Assembly (NCBI GenBank): GCA_945877125.1 | Contig: CAMCQT010000037.1 | Location: forward strand, 1-37,006 | DNA length: 37,006 nucleotides | Origin: Candidatus Brevifilum fermentans | GTDB taxonomy: Bacteria; Chloroflexota; Anaerolineae; Anaerolineales; Villigracilaceae | Direction: 5' to 3' | Shown: positions 31,790 to 37,006 of the stretch, piece after piece | How positions within the stretch are numbered: the first letter of the stretch is position 1 | Layout of the letters: every line of letters starts with the position of its first letter | The notes under the pieces: model-generated | Seen by the model: only the letters and a program-made list of their open reading frames with translations | What the model was told of the DNA's origin: nothing | Databases searched by the model: none | Made by a program: the position numbers and the translations under genes

Positions 31790-31865
31790 TTATAGCTCCT
31801 TTTGGGGCTTTCTCAATGATTTCAGGCGGATTTCCCACCTGTGACGACCTTTTCGAGTAATTTTT

Positions 31866-32033
31866 CGTTCTAACATGGCTATGTTGCTTGATAACATGAC
31901 TGCGTTACGTTCTAACATGGCTGTGTTGCGCTATAACATGACGATGTTTCTTTCTAACACGGTGATGTTACGTTCTAATATGGTGATGTTGCGTTCTTGC
32001 GTTGAAATGTTCCTTTAGAGCGGAGCGATGTTA
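31866..32033 (-). repeat. Eight tandem 21-bp units with heptad (NIxxLER) coding periodicity but stop codons
   Basis: Units begin at 31866, 31887, 31908, 31929, 31950, 31971, 31992 and 32013; the plus-strand consensus is near CGTTCTAACATGGCTATGTT plus G. In one minus-strand frame each unit encodes seven residues of NIxMLER type (NITILER, NITVLER, NTAMLER, NIAMLER), a coiled-coil-like heptad. Two units contain a stop codon, so the array is not translated through as it stands. It lies upstream of the hypothetical gene at 31427-31789. Apart from this array and the repeats at 32115-32206, the 31790-32221 gap holds no gene. Confidence 0.85.
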
Positions 32034-32114
32034 TGCCTTGCGTTTGACTGTGTAAACCGACCACTCCAACCCGACCCCTCCAACCTACCACTCGCTTCGC
32101 TTCGGGTACGATGT

Positions 32115-32206
32115 CCCCTAAAGGGGAGGCTTTGACGCTAAGATTGTCTATCTCAAAGTGTAAGTCTCCCCCCTTTAGGGGGAGATGTCCGAAGGACAGA
32201 GGGGGT
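32115..32206. repeat. Cluster of small palindromes downstream of the restriction gene
   Basis: CCCCTAAAGGGG at 32115-32126, CTCCCCC/GGGGGAG at 32166-32184 and TGTCC/GGACA at 32186-32198 follow one another. This is a composite intergenic repeat. The second hairpin may double as a terminator for the minus-strand restriction gene, but no T tract is seen. Confidence 0.6.
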
Positions 32207-32221
32207 GAACTTGTTAGGTCT

Positions 32222-34597
32222 TTACTTGTATTTCCTGAAATTTCTGACCAATTCATCAAATGACTTTGGCGCGTACTTTTCAAATTCTTCCTGTTCGACA
32301 AAGACATAATCGAAGTGGATTTTATTTTGAACGGCGTTTATATCTTCACACCATTTTTTCAAGCGTTCCATTTTTAGCGGAACGTCTAAATCTTCAAGCC
32401 CTTTGGTTTCAACAATGTAAATATCTTTCGGACTTGTTTTCACGATGAAATCAGGGTAATAGTTTGAAATATTTCCATCTGCATTGACGTAATCAATTCT
32501 GAAATTTACGGCAAAATAATTTTTGGCATAGGAAATAATGTCATCGCATTTTTCAAGGAATGACGCAAATAATAATTCAAGGTGGCTGTCTCCAACAATT
32601 TTGTTGAAAACGCTTTTCTGCGCCATGAGATAACCTTGTTCTTTGACAACAAACGGGCGGGTTTGCCTGAGTTTGATATAGTCGCGTATCTCTGCACTTC
32701 CTTTATCTTGAATGGTCAAATCATTGATTTTCTTTTTGAAAGTTTCGATAATCGTTTTGGTTGCTTCAAGTTCGGAAAGATTGCGGATGGTGTTCAGGTC
32801 GTCAATATCAACGGCGGAAGTAAAAAGATATTGCCCGATAAATTCCTTTACTTTTCCATAAAGAACATCGTATCCGCTGACAAGGCGCAAGTCTTTCATA
32901 ATCACTTGGGCAAAGTAGCCAATCACGCTTCGATAATCGGTCACAAGGGCGGAATCAAGATAAGTGCTGTGATTAATTTCGCCCGTTGTAATATCCTTGA
33001 AAATAATCTCGCGCATTTCGGCTTCGGAAAATTGTTTGTATTCAACTTTCTTGTTGTCAAAGGAATCAAGCGCAAGGTCTTCAAGCCGTTTGTATTCGCG
33101 GTAAATGCGCGGCGTAAGAACGGGAATTTCAATATCGAGTTTATCAACATCCTTTTTTACATTCTCGTTATCCACTTCAATAATAATGGGCGCGTGTGCG
33201 GCTGTGCCTGCTCCCATCGGTTTCCGTTCCAGTTCCACACCTTCGCTTTTGATTGACTCGACAAAATCCATAAATGGTTCTGTGCCCACCACGCTGACAT
33301 ATTCAGTGGCGTCAACGCCAGGGTACATGCGGCGCAGACCACGCCCAAGCGTTTGTTCGGGGAGAATATTGCTTTTTGAAGCATAAGCCCGCAGACCGAT
33401 AATGGTTGTCACGTTTCGCACATCCCAACCTTCTTTGAGCATTAACACGGAAACGATAACTTTATACGGGCTGTCCCATGTGTCAATCTGATTGGATTGC
33501 TTGCGAAGTTTTTCAAGTTCTTCCTTGCTTTTCTTCGCGTCCGATTCTGAAATCTCGCCGTTGTTGTTGGTGTGAATGACAAGTACAGCGTCTTTGAATT
33601 CTTGATAAGTGCTTTCGAGATATTCCGCAACATCATCACAGTTTTTTGTATCATCGGTCATCACAAACAGAACGGCTTTCTTGCCAAGTTTTTCATGTTC
33701 GGGATAAACTTTGCGCCATTCTTCCACGCCAAGATGAATGTAATCGCCGTATTTTTCAGTAAAATTTGAACTCTTTTTCTCGACAAGTTTTGCGCGGCTG
33801 GCAAAATCGGGAAGGATGGGATGTTTCACCACATTTTGAATGATGGCTTCCACGAGCGGATAATCACAAACGGTCTGAACAAAAATCGCGCCGTTATTAT
33901 GTTTTGGTGTGGCGGTCACATCCAATTGCAAAGATAGAAAATGGTCTTTCTGTTTCAGGCGGTTATGAATATCTTGAATAGACTTAAACCATGCAAGGCG
34001 GCTGTCGTGGATATGGTGGGCTTCATCATTGATAACTACCAATTCATTAATTTCACGCACGATCATACCCAAATCTATTTTAGATTCGTTCGTCTTACCT
34101 GTGGGACGTGTGCCGAGAAAATAATCTTCGAGATTATCATCTTCAAAACTTGGGTCTATATCATTTCCCGCATAAACTCGGTGAATGTTGGTCAGGAATA
34201 GATTTCCAGTTTTGCGAACAATGGAAACATCGTCTTGAATGTGCAGGGTCATTTGAAAATCATCCTGCCAGTTTTGACCTTCATAACCGTTATCTGGTAA
34301 GAGTGGGTCTTTGAAGAAAATTTTCAAACCGTCAAAATCGGTTCGCAAGCGATCAAGTACGATGATGTTGGGAGCAATCAATAAAAAATTTGTGGCAAGT
34401 TGGGAATCTTCTTCATAGCGTTTGTGGAAGTAACACCACGTAATGAAAAGACTCATCACTTTGGTTTTACCGCTGCCTGTTGCCATTTTTACGACAAGCC
34501 TGAGCCATTCTTCATCGAACATACCTGTTGAAACTGCACCTGATGAATCGTAGCGCATAAGGTCATATTTATCTTTGACCTTTGCCACTTCATACAA
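32222..34597 (-). CDS. res: Type III restriction enzyme Res subunit, helicase and nuclease part
   Basis: ATP-dependent translocase and endonuclease of a type III restriction system. Superfamily 2 motifs are in order: Walker A MATGSGKT, then VINDEAHHIHD (DEAH box), ATPKHNNG, and EQTLGRGLRRMYPG (motif VI). The C-terminus carries a PD-(D/E)XK nuclease: YYPDFIVK followed by IVETKG. The 5' part of the gene (34667-34909) is in the same frame but separated by TGA at 34667-34669 inside a repeat. The TTG at 34597 is only a nominal start; the conserved EFQYYFAQREAVETVVYLY before it is still readable back to 34666. The protein is therefore either dead or made by readthrough or poor re-initiation. Base composition is A/T-rich compared with the purine genes. 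Confidence 0.85.
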   Translation of the reverse strand: MYEVAKVKDKYDLMRYDSSGAVSTGMFDEEWLRLVVKMATGSGKTKVMSLFITWCYFHKRYEEDSQLATNFLLIAPNIIVLDRLRTDFDGLKIFFKDPLLPDNGYEGQNWQDDFQMTLHIQDDVSIVRKTGNLFLTNIHRVYAGNDIDPSFEDDNLEDYFLGTRPTGKTNESKIDLGMIVREINELVVINDEAHHIHDSRLAWFKSIQDIHNRLKQKDHFLSLQLDVTATPKHNNGAIFVQTVCDYPLVEAIIQNVVKHPILPDFASRAKLVEKKSSNFTEKYGDYIHLGVEEWRKVYPEHEKLGKKAVLFVMTDDTKNCDDVAEYLESTYQEFKDAVLVIHTNNNGEISESDAKKSKEELEKLRKQSNQIDTWDSPYKVIVSVLMLKEGWDVRNVTTIIGLRAYASKSNILPEQTLGRGLRRMYPGVDATEYVSVVGTEPFMDFVESIKSEGVELERKPMGAGTAAHAPIIIEVDNENVKKDVDKLDIEIPVLTPRIYREYKRLEDLALDSFDNKKVEYKQFSEAEMREIIFKDITTGEINHSTYLDSALVTDYRSVIGYFAQVIMKDLRLVSGYDVLYGKVKEFIGQYLFTSAVDIDDLNTIRNLSELEATKTIIETFKKKINDLTIQDKGSAEIRDYIKLRQTRPFVVKEQGYLMAQKSVFNKIVGDSHLELLFASFLEKCDDIISYAKNYFAVNFRIDYVNADGNISNYYPDFIVKTSPKDIYIVETKGLEDLDVPLKMERLKKWCEDINAVQNKIHFDYVFVEQEEFEKYAPKSFDELVRNFRKYK

Positions 34598-34649
34598 ATA
34601 AACGACCGTTTCAACGGCTTCACGTTGGGCAAAATAATATTGAAACTCG

Positions 34650-34689
34650 CCCTCACCCCTAGCCCCTCACCCAAAAAAGGGAGAGGGGG
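34650..34689. repeat. CCCTCACCC-type repeat interrupting the restriction gene
   Basis: A 40-base G/C-rich segment begins CCCTCACCCC and ends GGGAGAGGGGG on the plus strand. It resembles the ends of the repeat at 29654-29725. On the minus strand it reads ESPSPFFG, then TGA, then GARGEGE before the conserved restriction-protein sequence resumes in the same frame. Confidence 0.75.
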
Positions 34690-34909
34690 ATTCGGAGAAC
34701 CACCAATTCAACAGGGCTTTGCTGGTTGTACTTGCGCCTTCGTATTGATTCTCGCGCCATGTTTTTACTTCCCTGCGGATTTTATTAACCAACGGCGGAA
34801 CAAGTTTATCGTAACTGGAATCGCGCAAATCTTCATCGGCGGGAAACCAACGATGTTCAGGATTGAGGATTTCGTAGGGCGAGGTGGGGAATGCGGGGTG
34901 TATTGCCAT
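34667..34909 (-). pseudogene. N-terminal 80 codons of type III Res, cut off by in-frame TGA
   Basis: Begins MAIHPAFPTSPYEILNPEHRW, a normal start for this helicase group, and continues to ALLNWWF, where the repeat-derived residues SESPSPFFG and the stop follow. AAGGA lies nine bases before the ATG at 34909; the frame is open upstream to 34993 but that part covers intergenic palindromes. Removing the repeat would join this to the helicase part as one protein of close to 890 residues. Confidence 0.8.
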
Positions 34910-34937
34910 AATTAGTTTTCCTTGTTTGCGCGGGTTC

Positions 34938-35036
34938 GGCGGGCTAAAGCCCTGCCTCAATTCATGGAAGTCGGCTGAAGCCGACTCGCCCATCAGCCCG
35001 TAGGGCTTCCATGTACTGAGCAGGGGATTTATCCCC
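34938..35036. repeat. Composite palindromic repeat between mod and res
   Basis: Hairpins in order: GGGCT/AGCCC at 34941-34952; an outer stem CATGGAAG (34963-34970) with CTTCCATG (35006-35013) enclosing GTCGGCT/AGCCGAC (34970-34985) and AGCCC/GGGCT (34995-35007); then GGGGAT/ATCCCC at 35023-35036. The nested part would fold into a branched structure. It fills the gap between the two restriction-modification genes. Confidence 0.75.
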
Positions 35037-35047
35037 GCGATTCACGG

Positions 35048-37006
35048 TCATTTACCTGTCACAGTGATATCTAAAATTTTCATGGTGTCGTTGCCGAAAA
35101 TATCCACGACTTTGACGGCAATCTTGCGTCGTCCTGCGGGGACTTCGTGCGGCGGCGTTTTGAGTTCAAGCGAACGGTCTTTCTTGGTGCGGAAGGATTG
35201 CCATTCATTTTCAAAAACGAAGTTGCCTGTCCAGATTTCTTCCCATTCCGCGCCTGAGACTTCCGAAGTCTTTAAGACTTCGGAAGTCTGCTCAACAGGC
35301 ACACGCACAATCTCGCGCTTGTTCTCAAAGTCAAAATCCACCGCCCAATAATCAATCCAGTCTGTCCATTTCTTTGTAAGGATTTCACGGGTGATAATCC
35401 CCGCTTTATCCTTTGAGACTTTGATAATCTTGCCGTTTTCCACCACGATTTTATTTGCGCCGTCTTTCAAGGATGCAGAAGCGTTTTCGACTGAATCTTG
35501 TGAATAGAAAACTGAGAAGTCTGTCAGTTCCACCGCCACGCTGTTCTTTTTTACAATCGGTTTGACTTCGATATAGGAAACATCGTGGAAGACAACTTGA
35601 TTTTTTTCGATGGCGCGTTTATCGAATACTTCACGCGGAATATATTTGAGCGCAAGGTCAATCCCTTTGGATTTGGCTTCTTCCTGCACATTGGGGAACA
35701 AGCCCATTTCATACTCAAAGGCGAGAATATCCACGCGGGAAATATGCTTTTCGCGGCACTCCAAAATGATTTCATCAACGTATCTTCGTGTTACTGGAAG
35801 ATTTACGGGACCTACTGCCACCATGCGCCCTGATTTCTTGCCGTGAAAAGTGCGGAAGTTGTCAATCGTTTCGGCTTTGTAGGCGCGAAGAATCAAGAAT
35901 ATAAAATCCTTCTCGCGTTGTTCGAGTTGCTTCTTTTGTTCTTCTTCGCGCAGATTCAAATTTACACCGATATAATGCGCCCGTTCATACTTGCCAAGAT
36001 TGAGAATTTCAAAGGCACGAAAGTCTTTACCAGCGGCTTTGAGTTCACGTTGTACACCAATAATACGCTTGCGCGTGGTGTGAATAGCAAACTTACCCAA
36101 ATCAGAGCCAATCCATTTGCGATTGAGTTTTTCAGCCTTCGCTAAAGTTGTACCTGAACCACAAAAGAAGTCTGCAACAATATCATTTTCATTAGTGCTG
36201 GCTTTTATTATCCGTTCAAGAAGTTTTTCTGGCTTTTGTGTTGGATAACCGAGATTCTCTATAAGGCTTTTAGTAGCAATTGCTATATCCCAGTAATCTT
36301 CTGGTATCTTTCCGTTTTCATTTAGTTTTACGTCTGCTGTATATGTTGACCCTTTTAAGCCTTCTTTATAATTCGCCATTGTTTTTTCGCTATAAGGAAC
36401 ACGAACATCATTATCGTTAAATATGTAATTGGGCGACTTTGAAAAATATAATATAGTGTCATGTTTTTTTGAAAACATTCTTACGCTTTTACCGCCTGAC
36501 GTATAACACCAAATAATTTCATTGACGATAGATTCTTTTCCAAAGATTTCATCCAATATCATTCGCAAATAACTATTGACTCGCCAATCACAATGCACAT
36601 AAATACTTCCATCATCCGCAAGTAAATCGCGCATAAGAATTAATCGTTCATAAATCATGGCAATAAAACTGTCCGCGCCTTTGCCCCATGTATCGCGGTA
36701 GGCGAGTTCTTCTAATACGTTTGCTCGTTTGGTAAAAGTATCGTCACCAATTTCAATGTCCATAGAAAAATCTGCGCCGACATCGAAAGGCGGGTCAATG
36801 TAAATCAGTTTGATTCCGCCGTTCTTTTCAATTTCTTCACGCATTGCGCCATTTTTCAAAGACGAAAGAATTAACTTGTTATCGCCCCAAATGAGTTTAT
36901 TTGTCCAGCCTGATTTCTGCCTTCCGCGTGTGTCGAACATGGACAATTGCAAAGCAGAGTCTTCTAATTTTTCGGCGCGTGGCTCGTCCACCTGCTCAAT
37001 GACTTG
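35048..37006 (-). CDS. mod: Type III DNA methyltransferase Mod subunit (5' end outside window)
   Basis: An adenine-N6 DNA methyltransferase of the beta arrangement: DPPF (YIDPPFDVG, about residue 65 from GTG 36991) precedes the S-adenosylmethionine motif FCGSGTT at about 276. [14 protein letters not shown] is also typical. The frame has no stop before the right edge, so the start may lie beyond 37006; GTG at 36991 is only the first usable codon inside. Residues about 330-650 form a long C-terminal region with no domain I recognise, containing several beta-rich stretches. Residues about 568-579 ([12 protein letters not shown]) come from a palindromic repeat inserted in frame. It lies 138 bases upstream of res. 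Confidence 0.88.
   Translation of the reverse strand, partial: QVIEQVDEPRAEKLEDSALQLSMFDTRGRQKSGWTNKLIWGDNKLILSSLKNGAMREEIEKNGGIKLIYIDPPFDVGADFSMDIEIGDDTFTKRANVLEELAYRDTWGKGADSFIAMIYERLILMRDLLADDGSIYVHCDWRVNSYLRMILDEIFGKESIVNEIIWCYTSGGKSVRMFSKKHDTILYFSKSPNYIFNDNDVRVPYSEKTMANYKEGLKGSTYTADVKLNENGKIPEDYWDIAIATKSLIENLGYPTQKPEKLLERIIKASTNENDIVADFFCGSGTTLAKAEKLNRKWIGSDLGKFAIHTTRKRIIGVQRELKAAGKDFRAFEILNLGKYERAHYIGVNLNLREEEQKKQLEQREKDFIFLILRAYKAETIDNFRTFHGKKSGRMVAVGPVNLPVTRRYVDEIILECREKHISRVDILAFEYEMGLFPNVQEEAKSKGIDLALKYIPREVFDKRAIEKNQVVFHDVSYIEVKPIVKKNSVAVELTDFSVFYSQDSVENASASLKDGANKIVVENGKIIKVSKDKAGIITREILTKKWTDWIDYWAVDFDFENKREIVRVPVEQTSEVLKTSEVSGAEWEEIWTGNFVFENEWQSFRTKKDRSLELKTPPHEVPAGRRKIAVKVVDIFGNDTMKILDITVTGK
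35257..35289. repeat. Double palindrome of the ACTTCGGAAGT family, in frame inside mod
   Basis: A 33-base perfect palindrome (16-base arms, one central base) of the same family as 25094-25128 and 26712-26768. Its length is a multiple of three and it encodes [10 protein letters not shown] without a stop. Surrounding codons read as normal Mod protein. Confidence 0.88.

Noticed and set aside
31866-32033. CRISPR array
   Set aside because: The 21-base units are directly adjacent and degenerate, with no spacers between constant repeats, and no cas genes are near.
31975-32307. Minus-strand open frame of 110 codons
   Set aside because: It crosses the end of res, palindromic repeats and part of the 21-bp array and has no protein-like composition or ribosome binding site.
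34667-34669. TGA as selenocysteine codon in the restriction gene
   Set aside because: The codon lies in a repeat rather than at a conserved cysteine position, and no SECIS-like hairpin is evident. Selenium-linked purine enzymes nearby do not themselves use selenocysteine.

Overview
The window looks like part of a chromosome or large contig from an anaerobic or facultative bacterium, most likely Chloroflexota (Anaerolineae). That placement is inference. It rests on lipoproteins with an LSAC lipobox followed by Pro/Ala/Thr/Glu spacers rich in PAATEAP, on intermediate base composition, and on an unusually high density of small palindromic repeats. No rRNA, tRNA or phylogenetic marker gene is present to confirm it.

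Bases 1-2791 hold a tandem GNAT protein, a secreted SGNH esterase and a convergent iron-sulfur L-serine ammonia-lyase (sdaA). From 3159 to 30703 nearly everything is on the plus strand and most of it concerns purines: an 8-oxoguanine-type deaminase, adenine deaminase (ade) with an overlapping GntR/HutC regulator, a YgeY-type M20 hydrolase, a YgeW-type carbamoyltransferase, carbamate kinase, two complete BMP/NupABC-type nucleoside or purine importers, a second GntR/UTRA regulator, and a two-gene molybdenum hydroxylase (FAD subunit, then a fused [2Fe-2S]/molybdopterin subunit laid out like E. coli XdhD). Together this looks like uptake of purines or nucleosides, deamination, hydroxylation, and ATP recovery from carbamoyl phosphate. 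It resembles the E. coli ygeW-ygfM-xdhD region and clostridial purine loci. Ring-opening enzymes and diaminopropionate ammonia-lyase are not in the window. Two GT-C-like membrane proteins, a small membrane protein and a histidine-phosphatase protein are interspersed.

From 30704 to the right edge the genes are on the minus strand and form an accessory or defence region: a BrnT/BrnA-like toxin-antitoxin pair, a small conserved hypothetical gene preceded by eight 21-bp repeat units, and a type III restriction-modification system. Its restriction gene carries an in-frame TGA inside an inserted repeat. Its methyltransferase gene runs off the right edge.

The most striking feature is the palindromic elements and where they sit. 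One family occurs three times: between two transporter genes, at the 3' end of an ATPase gene, and in frame inside the methyltransferase gene. Another CCCTCACCC-type repeat lies in frame inside the molybdenum hydroxylase gene, and a relative interrupts the restriction gene. A GxxExxY PD-(D/E)XK nuclease gene is bracketed by 21-bp inverted repeats whose left end includes the stop codon of the GntR gene, which suggests a small mobile unit.
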